Source of the DNA: Campylobacterales bacterium
Lineage (GTDB): Bacteria; Campylobacterota; Campylobacteria; Campylobacterales; QNZT01
Reading direction: 5' to 3'
DNA length: 64,000 nt
Assembly: GCA_027023305.1 (NCBI GenBank)
Contig: JALVVR010000070.1
Span: 1 to 64,000 of the forward strand
Every line of letters starts with the position of its first letter. Position 1 is the first letter of the stretch. The notes below the pieces were generated by a model. The model worked only from the letters and a program-made list of their open reading frames with translations. It did not search any database and was not told the origin of the DNA. This document shows positions 7,560 through 18,638 of this stretch, piece after piece. The translations under genes and the position numbers were made by a program.

Positions 7560-8768
7560 ATGTTTGATGAAATTCAGTTTAGTACAATCGAGAGATTGCC
7601 AAACTATGTATTTGCACAGATAAATGAGATAAAACTAAAGGCTAGAAGAAAAGGTGAAGACATCATAGATTTTTCTATGGGAAATCCAGATGGACCAACA
7701 CCTAAACATATAGTAAATAAGTTAGTGGAGAGTGCAAAAAAACCAAAAACTCATGGTTACTCAGCTAGTAAAGGTATATATAAACTAAGACTTGCCATAA
7801 CTGATTGGTATAAAATAAGATATGATGTAAACCTTCATCCGGAAACTGAAGCAGTAGCTGTCATGGGAAGTAAAGAGGGATATGTTCACTTAGTTCAAGC
7901 TATAACAAATCAAGGTGATGTAGCAATAGTACCAGCTCCAGCTTATCCTATACATACTCATGCTTTTATCATAGCAGGGGCAAATGTAGTAAAAACTCCT
8001 CTTGTTTATGATGATGAGTTTAAACTAGATGAGGATAAGTTTTTTGAAGATTTAGAAGCTACTTTTAAAACCTCTATTCCAAAACCAAAGTTTGTAGTGG
8101 TAAATTTTCCTCACAATCCAACAACTGTAACAGTTGAAAAAGGTTTTTACCAAAGATTAGTTGATTATGCAAAAGAAAAAAGATTTTATATCATCAGTGA
8201 TATAGCTTATGCTGATATTACATTTGATGGTTATAAAACTCCTTCTATTTTTGAAGCCAAGGGTGCAAAAGATGTAGCAGTTGAAAGTTTTACACTTAGT
8301 AAGAGTTACAACATGGCAGGATGGAGAGTAGGATTTTTTGTAGGAAATAAAAAGCTTATAGGAGCTTTGCAAAAGATAAAATCTTGGTTTGATTATGGTA
8401 TGTTTACTCCTATTCAAGTAGCTGCTACTATCGCACTAAATGAAGAACAAGATTGTGTAGAAGATATAATCAAAAAGTATGAAAAAAGACGAGATGTTCT
8501 ATGTGAAAGTTTTAAAAAAGCTGGTTGGGAGATAAAAAAACCAAGGTCAACTATGTTTGTTTGGGCAAAACTACCTCCTAAACTAGCTCATCTAAAAAGT
8601 ATGGAGTTTTCAAAACAACTTTTAACAGAAGCAAAAGTTGCTGTAAGCCCGGGTATAGGATTTGGTGAAAGAGGTGATGACTATGTCAGAATTGCTTTGA
8701 TAGAAAATGAAAAGAGAATCCGACAAGCAGCAAGAAATATAAAACAATATCTAAGGAATGCAAAGTGA
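7560..8768 (+). CDS. alaC: PLP aminotransferase of the AlaC (glutamate-pyruvate) type
   Basis: 402 residues, class I/II fold. The N-terminus (IERLPNYVF, then RRKGEDIIDFSMGNPDG) follows E. coli AlaC closely. YPIHTH near 129-134, NFPHNPT at 182-188 and the PLP lysine Lys248 in SFTLSKSYNMAGWR are in place. AlaC makes alanine from pyruvate and glutamate. Related enzymes are annotated as aspartate or LL-diaminopimelate aminotransferases, so substrate choice is a homology call. The GTGA overlap with hom downstream makes a small amino acid biosynthesis pair. Confidence 0.85.
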   Translation: MFDEIQFSTIERLPNYVFAQINEIKLKARRKGEDIIDFSMGNPDGPTPKHIVNKLVESAKKPKTHGYSASKGIYKLRLAITDWYKIRYDVNLHPETEAVAVMGSKEGYVHLVQAITNQGDVAIVPAPAYPIHTHAFIIAGANVVKTPLVYDDEFKLDEDKFFEDLEATFKTSIPKPKFVVVNFPHNPTTVTVEKGFYQRLVDYAKEKRFYIISDIAYADITFDGYKTPSIFEAKGAKDVAVESFTLSKSYNMAGWRVGFFVGNKKLIGALQKIKSWFDYGMFTPIQVAATIALNEEQDCVEDIIKKYEKRRDVLCESFKKAGWEIKKPRSTMFVWAKLPPKLAHLKSMEFSKQLLTEAKVAVSPGIGFGERGDDYVRIALIENEKRIRQAARNIKQYLRNAK

Positions 8769-10030
8769 TAAAGATAGCTATCGTTGGAGTTGGAACAGTT
8801 GGAGAATCAGTAGCAAATATCTTAGAAAAAAATGCAGACTTGATAAGTGCAAGAGCTGGAAAAGAGTTAAAAGTTATCAAGGGTGCTGTTAAGGATTTGA
8901 GTAAAAAAAGAAATGTTTCTATTCCTTTAACTGATGATATTGATGAAGTTTTAAATGATAAAGATATAGATATAGTTGTTGAGCTTATGGGTGGAGTTGA
9001 TGAGCCTTACAAAGTTGTAAAAAAAGCTTTGGAAAATGGAAAAGCAGTAGTTACAGCAAATAAAGCACTACTAGCTTATCACAGATATGATTTACAAAAG
9101 ATAGCAGGTGATTTACCTATCGGATATGAAGCAAGTGTAGCAGGTGGAATTCCTATCATAAATGCCCTAAAAGTAGGACTTAGTGCAAATAAGATACTTG
9201 CTATAAAAGGTATCATAAATGGTACTTGTAACTATATGCTTACCAAGATGATAAATGAAGGTATAGAGTTTGATGAAATACTTAAAGAGTCTCAAGAACT
9301 TGGATATGCAGAGGCTGATCCGACATTTGACATAGGTGGATTTGATGCAGCTCATAAACTACTGATTTTAGCTAGTATTGCTTATGGAATAGACAGTAAA
9401 CCAGAAGACATACTTATAGAAGGTATAGAGGATATAAACTCTTATGATATAGAGTTTGCAAAAGAGTTTGGATATAGCATAAAACTTTTAGCCATCGCAA
9501 AAAAGATAGATGAAAATATAGAGCTTAGAGTTCATCCAGTGTTAATAAAAAATAACCAAATGATATCTAAAATAGATGGTGTCATGAATGGTATCAGTGT
9601 TATAGGAGATTTTGTAGGAGAGACCCTATACTATGGAGCTGGAGCTGGAGGAGATGCTACTGCTAGTGCTGTTGTTTCAGATATAGTTGAGATAGTAAGA
9701 GCAGGGAAAAGTTCCCCAATGCTTGGGTTTAAAAAACCATTTAAAAGTGAAAATCTTAAGCTTCTACCTACCGATTATATACAGACAAAATACTATCTTC
9801 GAGTAACTGTAAAAGATGAAAAAGGGGTTTTGGCAAAAATCTCAAAAACTCTTGGAGATAGTAATATCTCAATAGATACATTTTTACAAAAACAAGTAGG
9901 AGATGATAAAGCAATACTTCTTTTTTCTACTCATGTATGCTATGAAAAAGAGATAAAAAAAGCTATAAAAGAGATAGAAGGGTATGATTTTATAAATCAG
10001 AAAGTTTCGATGATTCGTATAGAAGATTAA
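8765..10030 (+). CDS. hom: homoserine dehydrogenase
   Basis: Reduces aspartate semialdehyde to homoserine for threonine and methionine synthesis. 421 residues: NAD(P)-binding GVGTVG at 8-13, the central GIINGTCNYM segment, the catalytic region GYAEADPTFDIGGFDAAHK, and a C-terminal ACT domain from about 345 (YLRVTVKDEKGVLAKIS) that normally senses threonine. It begins at GTG 8765, overlapping the alaC stop as GTGA. It is followed 15 bases later by the molybdoenzyme gene, which has its own strong ribosome binding site. Confidence 0.96.
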   Translation: MIKIAIVGVGTVGESVANILEKNADLISARAGKELKVIKGAVKDLSKKRNVSIPLTDDIDEVLNDKDIDIVVELMGGVDEPYKVVKKALENGKAVVTANKALLAYHRYDLQKIAGDLPIGYEASVAGGIPIINALKVGLSANKILAIKGIINGTCNYMLTKMINEGIEFDEILKESQELGYAEADPTFDIGGFDAAHKLLILASIAYGIDSKPEDILIEGIEDINSYDIEFAKEFGYSIKLLAIAKKIDENIELRVHPVLIKNNQMISKIDGVMNGISVIGDFVGETLYYGAGAGGDATASAVVSDIVEIVRAGKSSPMLGFKKPFKSENLKLLPTDYIQTKYYLRVTVKDEKGVLAKISKTLGDSNISIDTFLQKQVGDDKAILLFSTHVCYEKEIKKAIKEIEGYDFINQKVSMIRIED

Positions 10031-10045
10031 ATAAGGAGCCCTTTA

Positions 10046-12109
10046 ATGTTAAAACAATCTGTTTGTACTTATTGTGGTGTTGGCTGTGATATAGAAGCAG
10101 TTGTGCAAAACAATGAAATAAAACAGATTAAAGCAAATAAAGATGGCATAGTAAGTGGTGGAAAACTTTGTATAAAAGGAAAGTATGGATTTGATTTTAC
10201 AAATCATCCAAATCGTCTTCCTCCCGTAAAAATAAAAAAAAGTTTTTTAAACAAAAATGACCTCTTTTTACCAAAAAAATTAAAAAGCTCCCTTCAAGAG
10301 TACTCAGTAGATAGTGATGGATATATTTATCCTACTTTAGAACTAGGATATGAGCTTACTGCTTGGAAACTGCAAAGAGTTTTAGAAACTCATGGAAACT
10401 TCTCTTTTTGTGCTATTGGAGGTGCTAGAAGTAGTTGTGAAAATTCTTATGTTTTTCAAAAGTTTACAAGGCGATCTGTAAAATCTCCTCATATAGACAA
10501 CTGTGCTAGAGTTTGTCATGCACCTAGCCTAAAAGGCATGAGAAGTATTATAGGAGAGGGAGCTAGTACAAATCCTTTTTGGGATATAAAAAATAGTGAA
10601 TTCTTGATAATCTTTGGCTCAAATACAACCCAAGCTCACCCAATAGTCGCAAATAAAATAATGAGTGCAGTAAAAAACGGTACAAAACTAGCTGTTTTTG
10701 ATGTAAGAACTATTGAGATTGCAAAAAGAGCTGATTTTAACTGTGTGATTCCCTATGAGTCAAATCTTTTAGTGTCTAACATGATAGCTTATGAAATAGT
10801 AAAAAATAAACTTTATGATAAAAAGTTTGTAAACACTCGTACAAGTGGATTTAAAGAGTATAAAGAAGCCATTTTAAAAGATGAGTATGCAAATCCTGAG
10901 TTTTTTCAAAAAGTAAAAGGATATGAGTATTTAACTAATCAAATAAAAGAGGTAGCAAAACTATATGCTACTAAAAAATCAATGATACTTTGGGGACTTG
11001 GAGTAACTGAACACACAGATGGAAGTTATACAACAGCAAGTTTTTGTAACCTTAGTCTATTAACTGGTAATATAGGAAAAAATGGAGTAGGACTTATTCC
11101 TCTTCGTGGACAAAACAATGTCCAAGGAACTTGTGATATGGGTTGTCTACCATACTATGACCCTGACTATAAAAAACCTTTAGTTGAGGGTAAAAAGACT
11201 CCAGATTTGATAAATGCTATGCTTGAAGATGAGATAAAAGTTCTTTTTAACTTAGGTGAAGATATAGCTCACATTCATCCAAATCAAAACAAAATCCAAA
11301 AGGCTTTAAAAAAACTAGAATTAACAGTAGTTTTAGAGCTTTTTAATAATGAAATAACCAAATTTGCAGACATAGTTTTTGGAGTAAAAAGTGGATATGA
11401 AAAAAGTGGAGTTTATATAAATGCTGAGAGAAGACTTCACTTATCTCAACCACTTGTTGAAAATAATCTACCTGATGATTGGGAAGTCATACAAGGTATA
11501 GATAGATATTTTAGAAAAAAGTTAGATTTTAAAGATACAAAAGATATATGGGAAGAGGTTAGGGTAAAGGCAAGTGAGAGATTTAGTGGTGCTAGTTATG
11601 AACTTTTGGAAAAAGAGAGATTAAATGGACTTCAGTGGCCGATAGACGAGAGTGGAGATATGCCTATACTTCATGAGAGTGAGTTTAGAACAAAGGATGG
11701 CTTAGGACATCTTAAATATAAGAGATATTTCTTAAGAGGTATGATAAAAGAGCTTTTAAAAGATAAAAGAGAAGATTTTTACCTAACAACTGGAAGAATT
11801 ATAGCTCACTATAACAATGCAAACCAAACAAATAAATCTCCAAAACTTCAAAATAGAGCTGCTGAGGATGTAATTTTAATATCTTTTGAAGATGAAAAGT
11901 TCATAAAGAACAAACGAACTGTTACTTTAATATCAAACTATGGAAGAACAAACCCTCTAAAATTTAAACTCTCAAAAAATATAAAAAAAGGAACTCTATT
12001 TGTATCTTTTCATCACTCAAACTCAAATATAAACTTTTTATTTGGAGATGAGTGTGATGAACTTACAAAGACTGCAAAGTTCAAATCTATAAAGGTAAAG
12101 ATTGAGTAG
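10046..12109 (+). CDS. molybdopterin oxidoreductase, formate dehydrogenase (FdhF-like) catalytic subunit
   Basis: 687 residues. An N-terminal 4Fe-4S site is formed by Cys7, Cys10, Cys14 and Cys42, followed by bis-MGD-binding domains and a C-terminal molydop-binding domain. The segment NCARVCHAPS places Cys157 and His158 where FdhF has Sec140 and His141, so this is the cysteine form. About 50 residues between the Fe-S domain and the catalytic domain (around 55-105) look like an insertion. No electron-transfer, membrane or FdhD gene lies beside it; the neighbours are hom and yraN. Start ATG with AAGGAG upstream. Formate as substrate is inferred from the Cys-His pair; a different small substrate is possible. 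Confidence 0.8.
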   Translation: MLKQSVCTYCGVGCDIEAVVQNNEIKQIKANKDGIVSGGKLCIKGKYGFDFTNHPNRLPPVKIKKSFLNKNDLFLPKKLKSSLQEYSVDSDGYIYPTLELGYELTAWKLQRVLETHGNFSFCAIGGARSSCENSYVFQKFTRRSVKSPHIDNCARVCHAPSLKGMRSIIGEGASTNPFWDIKNSEFLIIFGSNTTQAHPIVANKIMSAVKNGTKLAVFDVRTIEIAKRADFNCVIPYESNLLVSNMIAYEIVKNKLYDKKFVNTRTSGFKEYKEAILKDEYANPEFFQKVKGYEYLTNQIKEVAKLYATKKSMILWGLGVTEHTDGSYTTASFCNLSLLTGNIGKNGVGLIPLRGQNNVQGTCDMGCLPYYDPDYKKPLVEGKKTPDLINAMLEDEIKVLFNLGEDIAHIHPNQNKIQKALKKLELTVVLELFNNEITKFADIVFGVKSGYEKSGVYINAERRLHLSQPLVENNLPDDWEVIQGIDRYFRKKLDFKDTKDIWEEVRVKASERFSGASYELLEKERLNGLQWPIDESGDMPILHESEFRTKDGLGHLKYKRYFLRGMIKELLKDKREDFYLTTGRIIAHYNNANQTNKSPKLQNRAAEDVILISFEDEKFIKNKRTVTLISNYGRTNPLKFKLSKNIKKGTLFVSFHHSNSNINFLFGDECDELTKTAKFKSIKVKIE

Positions 12110-12428
12110 AAAAAAGGGACACCTAGGTGAAGACAAGGCAGTAGAGTTTTTAGAAAATAATGGTTTTAGGATAATAGAGAGAAATTTTTACTCAAGATTT
12201 GGAGAGATAGATATAGTTACTTTAAAAGATGAAGTTTTACACTTTATAGAGGTAAAAAGTGGCAAAGGAGAGCCTATATATAGGATAACTCCATCAAAAA
12301 TTTCTAAAATCCAAAAGACAATACAATTTTTTCTAAATAAAACTAAGCTAGATTTTGATTATTGTATAGATGGTTTGATAGTAAAAGGAAATGATATAGA
12401 GCTATTTGAAAATATAGGCTTTTCATGA
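12102..12428 (+). CDS. yraN: YraN family (UPF0102) endonuclease-like protein
   Basis: 108 residues, start TTG 12102 overlapping the stop of the molybdoenzyme gene by 8 bases. The fold is restriction-endonuclease-like: GHLGEDKAVEFLENNGF, RNFYSRFGEIDIVTL and HFIEVKSGKG supply the conserved E-x-D and E-V-K motif of the nuclease core. The family is near universal but its cellular role is not established; a part in DNA processing is usually proposed. The stop codon lies inside the terminator shared with nifU. Confidence 0.88.
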   Translation: MSRKKGHLGEDKAVEFLENNGFRIIERNFYSRFGEIDIVTLKDEVLHFIEVKSGKGEPIYRITPSKISKIQKTIQFFLNKTKLDFDYCIDGLIVKGNDIELFENIGFS

Positions 12429-12448
12429 CAGCTTCGACTGTCATGAAA
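12421..12448. terminator. bidirectional hairpin between yraN and nifU
   Basis: An 11-bp perfect stem TTTCATGACAG / CTGTCATGAAA with a six-base loop fills the gap between the convergent genes. The outer A/T pairs supply a short U tract in both directions. It contains the yraN stop and ends one base before the nifU stop. Confidence 0.65.
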
Positions 12449-13425
12449 TTAGATAGGAAGAACCCTTATAGACTCATCTATTTTTTCTTTTAAAATTGCT
12501 TCTATCGCATATAAAGTACCAGTACTACTACTTGCACACCCACTACAAGCACCTAAGTATCTGATATAAACATCTGTATTTTCACCATTTGGTTTTATAT
12601 CTAGTATTTCTAAATTTCCACCATCCATGATAAGCATTTGTCTTATATTTTCATCTATAACAGATTCTACTTTTTTAAGTTGTTGAACAACTGTCATATC
12701 TTTAAAAGAGCCTTCATTATCACTATTATTAACAGCTTTTAAAACCTTCTCTTTTTCCATCTCTTCTCTTACATCTCTAAGTATATCAACTAAGTAGTAC
12801 TCTCTCTCTTCATGACCACCCGGTTTGATACAACTTTTACAAAATCCACCAGCTTTTGTATAGTCTGTTATCTCTTCTATTGTTTTTAAGTCATTTAGTT
12901 TTATAACATCTTTTAGTGTTCCAAGACTTACCCTTGCACACTCACAAACGATAATCTCATCTTCAAAGCTATCCATATCTACACCTTTATATAAAGATGC
13001 AGCTTTTTTGATAACATCATAAGCCATTACAGAGCAGTGCATTTTTTGAGGTGGAACGGCTGGAGTTTCTGGGTTATCTCTCATAGCAAACTCTACATCT
13101 AAGTTTGTTATCTTTACTGCTTCATCAACACTTTTGCCAAGGGTTAACTCAGTCATGACATCACTACTTGCGATAGCAGTTCCACAACCAAAACTTTTAA
13201 ACTTAGCATCTATGATTTTGTCTGTTTTTTCATCAACTACCCAGTAAAGTCTAACAGCATCTCCACAACTTTCAGCTCCAAAATCAGCAACTATAAGTTT
13301 TCCACCTTTTTTCTTTGCTTCTTCTTCAGTTATTTCACCCATATATTTTGGATTATTCATCCTATTTTGTACTTTTTGGCTGTACTCATCCCAGATGCTT
13401 CCACCTATTAAACTATCAAATCCCA

Positions 13426-13426
<1 letters not shown>
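12449..13426 (-). CDS. nifU: iron-sulfur cluster assembly scaffold NifU
   Basis: 325 residues with the full three-domain NifU layout. The N-terminal IscU-like scaffold has Cys54, Cys81 and Cys131, the central BFD-like [2Fe-2S] domain has Cys161, Cys163, Cys196 and Cys199, and the C-terminal Nfu domain has the CxxC pair in GACSGCASS. It receives sulfur from NifS and builds clusters for client proteins. In epsilonproteobacteria NifUS is the general housekeeping assembly system, not a nitrogenase accessory; no nif structural genes are here. Its start touches the nifS stop, so nifS-nifU is one transcript. Confidence 0.96.
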
Positions 13427-14619
<1,193 letters not shown>

Positions 14620-14697
14620 TTAGAATTTTAATTAGGACTCATATTGTCTTATTAAGGAATAATATAGAGTATTTTATTAAAAGTTGCTTAAACTGTA

Positions 14698-16707
14698 TCA
14701 GAAACTCTCTTTCCACTCTTCAATCCTCACAGCACTATGATTATAATCTGGTTGTTTAGATAAGTTATCTAGTAAATCATCAGTTAAAAAGTTTATATCT
14801 CTATGTGATAATGGTATAAAAATTGTTTTTAGATTTATATCAGTTATAACAACTTCTGCTTTTAACTCTCCTCTTTTTGAAGAAACTTTTACCATATCCC
14901 CCTCTTTTAAGCCTAACTTATTTGCATCAGTACTGTTTATTTCAACAAACTCTAACTTTTTAAACTTTAGTAAACTATCAACTTTTGCACTCTTGCTTCC
15001 ACTATGCCATTGGTCTCTTGTTCTGCCTGTAAGAAGTATAAAAGGAAACTCCTTTGAAGCTTGTTCACTTAAGTTTTGATTTTCTACAAAAAATAGATTT
15101 GCTTTTTTGTTTTTGGTTAAAAAAGTACTGTTTTTAAAAAGATTTTTACCCCAAACAAATGGCTTTTCTTTTAACTTATCATAATTTGTCTCAAAGATAT
15201 TCAGATGCCTTTGAAAACTTAGTTTTGTCATCTTTTGATACTCTTCAAATACCTCTTTTGAACTTTTAAAACTAAACTCTTCTTCATATCCTAAATTCTG
15301 TCCAATTTTTGTAAAAATCTCCCAATCTTGTAAAATCCCATCTTTTGGATAGAGTGACTCTACTCTAGTTAGTGTTCTATCAAGGTTTACTTGTGTTCCC
15401 TCTTTTTGTCCAAAAGGGAGAGCGGGTAAAACTATGTGAGCATATTTTGAAGTTTCACTATCTTCATAAGCATTTATCTCTACCACAAGAGGGATTTTTG
15501 AAATAGCCTTTTGAACAAAGTTTCGATTTGGAAGATGATAAATCGGGTCAGTATGGCAGATTATCAAGATATCAATTTTGTCTTCATTAGCAGCTTCTAT
15601 CATCTCATATGCAGTTAAACCATTTTGCTTAGCTATATTTTCACTATTCCAAAACTCAGCTACTTTTTTACAGTTTTCCTCGTTAAAATCCAAGTGAACT
15701 GCCAAAGTAGTGCTAAGACCTCCAACCTCTCTACCTCCCATAGCATTTGGTTGCCCAGTTAGTGAAAAAGGACCACTTCCCTCTTTGTTTATTTGTCCAG
15801 TTATTATATGGAGATTGTTTATAGCAAGGTTTTTATCAACTCCTTGTGAGGACTGATTTATTCCCATAGTCCAAGCAGTGATGATGTTTTTACTCTCTTT
15901 AAAGAGTTTATAAAACTTTTCAAAACTATCTATCCCAAGTTCTGTATTTTCTAAAAGTTTAGTTCCATCAAGTTTTAAAATTTCTTCTTTGAAACTATCA
16001 AAGTTATTTGTATGATTTGATATAAAATCTTTATCAACACTATCATCTTTTATAAGTTTTAAAGCTAAAAGATTAAAAAAGTCTATATCTTTGTTTACTT
16101 TTATAGGAAGATAAATATCAGCGATTTTAGCACTAAGAGTAAATCTTGGGTCTATAACTACTACTTTTAAGCCTTTTTTTTGAGCTTTTTTTATCTTGTT
16201 AAAAAGTACTACATGAGACTCAGCAGGGTTTGCCCCAGTGAGAATAAGAAGATTTGCTTTATCTATATCATTTATACCAAGAGGTACATAATCTACCCCA
16301 AAAGATTTTTTATATCCTACAACTGCACTTGCCATACAAGTTCTACTGTTTGTATCACAGTTTGAAGTTCCTATAAAACCTTTTGCTAACTTATTTGCAA
16401 CATAATAATCCTCATTTAGCATCTGACCAGATAGATAAAATCCAACTCTTTCAGGGGCAGTTTTTTTGAGTTTAGAAGCAATTATATTGATAGCTTCATC
16501 ATAGTTGGAAGTTTTGAAGTTATCTTTTATACTCTCTCTTATCTTTACCTCTTTACATCTATCTATAAATATACTTTTTATTTGTGATAACCCCTTTGCA
16601 CAAGCTAACCCACTATTTGTAGGATAACTTTTTATAGGTTTTAACTTTTCATCCCTAAACTCAAACTTACAACCAACACCACAATAAGCACAAACTGTTT
16701 TACTCAT
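14698..16707 (-). CDS. nasA: assimilatory nitrate reductase catalytic subunit (NasA/NarB type)
   Basis: 669-residue molybdoenzyme that reduces nitrate to nitrite in the cytoplasm. The N-terminal 4Fe-4S site uses Cys6, Cys9, Cys13 and Cys36. The molybdenum ligand is Cys124 in TNSRTCMASAVVGY, the form seen in Nas/Nap enzymes rather than the aspartate of NarG. HSGSKSAKV and GLKEGDMVKVSSKRGELKAE belong to the C-terminal cofactor domain. There is no FAD/NADH subunit and no C-terminal [2Fe-2S] extension, so ferredoxin or flavodoxin is the likely donor. It overlaps nirA by 4 bases and is expressed with it. No Tat signal is present, which separates it from NapA. Confidence 0.92.
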   Translation of the reverse strand: MSKTVCAYCGVGCKFEFRDEKLKPIKSYPTNSGLACAKGLSQIKSIFIDRCKEVKIRESIKDNFKTSNYDEAINIIASKLKKTAPERVGFYLSGQMLNEDYYVANKLAKGFIGTSNCDTNSRTCMASAVVGYKKSFGVDYVPLGINDIDKANLLILTGANPAESHVVLFNKIKKAQKKGLKVVVIDPRFTLSAKIADIYLPIKVNKDIDFFNLLALKLIKDDSVDKDFISNHTNNFDSFKEEILKLDGTKLLENTELGIDSFEKFYKLFKESKNIITAWTMGINQSSQGVDKNLAINNLHIITGQINKEGSGPFSLTGQPNAMGGREVGGLSTTLAVHLDFNEENCKKVAEFWNSENIAKQNGLTAYEMIEAANEDKIDILIICHTDPIYHLPNRNFVQKAISKIPLVVEINAYEDSETSKYAHIVLPALPFGQKEGTQVNLDRTLTRVESLYPKDGILQDWEIFTKIGQNLGYEEEFSFKSSKEVFEEYQKMTKLSFQRHLNIFETNYDKLKEKPFVWGKNLFKNSTFLTKNKKANLFFVENQNLSEQASKEFPFILLTGRTRDQWHSGSKSAKVDSLLKFKKLEFVEINSTDANKLGLKEGDMVKVSSKRGELKAEVVITDINLKTIFIPLSHRDINFLTDDLLDNLSKQPDYNHSAVRIEEWKESF

Positions 16708-18587
16708 ACAAGAGCCTTCAAATCTTCACTAAATTCACTAAATACTTGATACCTTTTACTCTTATCAGCAATAGTCATTTTATAAACTATCTTACTTAAC
16801 TCTAAAGGAACTGATTTGATAGAGTCTGGTTTTATCTTTTTATCTATCATAGGAGTATAATCTATAACAGATTCATATCTATTTTCACCACTGTATTGTT
16901 TATATAAACTAAGACCAAATTCAAACAGCTCATAAGATTCAGTCCTACCAGTAGAAGGAGTAGTTTTAAGTCTAAACAGTTCTAATCCTAAACTTTCATG
17001 AATATGATTTATAAGCATATAAAACACTATCGCTTGATATGAATACCTGCTTAAAACTCTATCTTCAAACTCTTCAAAACTTTCATTTTTAAGTTTCAAA
17101 TCCGAGTATGCTAAAAGAAGATATTTTACATAATATTTTGCAGTTGTTAAAGGTACTGATTTCATCAAAGTATGAGCTTCTTTTGGCTCTTTTGTTATTT
17201 TTCCACCCAAAAAGATATGAACTCCATCTACTTTGTTTCCTTTTCTGTCTTTTGCCTTGCACCCCTCAAATCCTATATCAGCCATGCTGTGAATACCACA
17301 TCCCTTAACACAAGCAGACCAATTCATTCTAACTTTTCCATTCTCTATCTTTACTTCACTTTTTAGATACTCTGCTAACTCTTTAGCATCACTTTTGTTT
17401 GGTATTACTCCAAAAGCACAAGTCTTAGTTCCAGCACATGCAATCATATCGTTAAAGAAGATATTATTAAACTTGCTAAAATCAGACTCAAACTCACTAT
17501 CTAAATCTAAAATATAAATATTTTGGTCATAACTAAGTCTTAATCTATCGCTCCCTTTCTCTTTAGCTTTTTGACAAATATCCAAAAGTTCACTACCACT
17601 GATAATTCCCGAAGGAACTATAACCTTATGAGCAAATTTTCCATCCTTTTGCATAACTTTAGCACTAAAAATAGGTTGCTTTAGATTTACCATTATTTCA
17701 CCAGCCTCTTCAAAATCCTCACCAGCTTTCTCTTTGATAGCATTTACAAAGTTTTGCATACCAACTGCTTCTATTAAAAAGAAAAGTCTATTTTTGTTTC
17801 TGTTATCTCTAAATCCATACTCTTTGAAAGTATCAAGCAATGTTTTATAAAAAGTCTCTATATTTTCTTCAGTTATAAAAAGATTTGCATCTTTTGCTTG
17901 AACTCCAACTTTCCCACCAAGATAAACATTAAATCCAAATCTACCATCTTTATTTGCCAGTATAAAAGAACAATCATGACCATAAATATTACACCCATTT
18001 GCAAAAGAACCATTTATCCCTGTATTAAACTTTCTAGGAAGTGTAGAAATATAGTTATGATTTTTTAAAAAAATATTTTGCAGTTTTTCGATGATAGGGT
18101 AAGTATCTATCACAGTGTCATAAGCCACACCATCAAGAGCATCTGTTACTATATTTCTGATATTATCTACACCTGTTTGAAAAGTTGTAATTCCTACATT
18201 TTCTAACTTTTCTAAAATAGTAGGTATATCTTCGATTTTTATATATCTTATCTCTACTTGTTGTCTTGTTGTTATATCTATATAGTCTTTGCAGTACTCT
18301 TTTGCTATCTCTCCAATAGCCAATGTTTGAGATATATTTAGCCTACCAGCAGGGATTCTAACTCTTATCATGAAGCTATTATCCCCATCTACCTTTTTCT
18401 TATCATAGATACCAAAACTCTTTAGAAAAAAGTTTATATCTTCATCTACTATTGTTTGATAACCACTCTTTGCATACTCTTTGATAGCTTGAAAAGCCTC
18501 TTTTGCAGTTCTGTTTTCTTTAAGTTTTTCTATCTTATTTAGTTTTTTACTTCTATCTTCTTTTGCTTTTTCTAATACTTTTATCAT
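16704..18587 (-). CDS. nirA: ferredoxin-dependent nitrite reductase (NirA), siroheme/4Fe-4S
   Basis: Reduces nitrite to ammonium with six electrons from ferredoxin. 627 residues with the duplicated sulfite/nitrite reductase fold. Cys384 and Cys390 (C-x5-C) plus Cys426 and Cys430 (C-x3-C) bind the 4Fe-4S cluster and siroheme; RVRIPAGRLNISQ and TTRQQVEIRY are typical N-terminal segments. It is longer than most NirA proteins, with an extra stretch of about 60-80 residues after the last conserved block. Pairing with nasA and the divergent nitrate transporter favours nitrite over sulfite. The divergent promoter region carries a palindrome that probably controls both sides. Confidence 0.9.
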   Translation of the reverse strand: MIKVLEKAKEDRSKKLNKIEKLKENRTAKEAFQAIKEYAKSGYQTIVDEDINFFLKSFGIYDKKKVDGDNSFMIRVRIPAGRLNISQTLAIGEIAKEYCKDYIDITTRQQVEIRYIKIEDIPTILEKLENVGITTFQTGVDNIRNIVTDALDGVAYDTVIDTYPIIEKLQNIFLKNHNYISTLPRKFNTGINGSFANGCNIYGHDCSFILANKDGRFGFNVYLGGKVGVQAKDANLFITEENIETFYKTLLDTFKEYGFRDNRNKNRLFFLIEAVGMQNFVNAIKEKAGEDFEEAGEIMVNLKQPIFSAKVMQKDGKFAHKVIVPSGIISGSELLDICQKAKEKGSDRLRLSYDQNIYILDLDSEFESDFSKFNNIFFNDMIACAGTKTCAFGVIPNKSDAKELAEYLKSEVKIENGKVRMNWSACVKGCGIHSMADIGFEGCKAKDRKGNKVDGVHIFLGGKITKEPKEAHTLMKSVPLTTAKYYVKYLLLAYSDLKLKNESFEEFEDRVLSRYSYQAIVFYMLINHIHESLGLELFRLKTTPSTGRTESYELFEFGLSLYKQYSGENRYESVIDYTPMIDKKIKPDSIKSVPLELSKIVYKMTIADKSKRYQVFSEFSEDLKALV

Positions 18588-18638
18588 GTTAATCCCCTTA
18601 CTTTATAAGAAGTATTATATAATATTATAAACAAAAAA

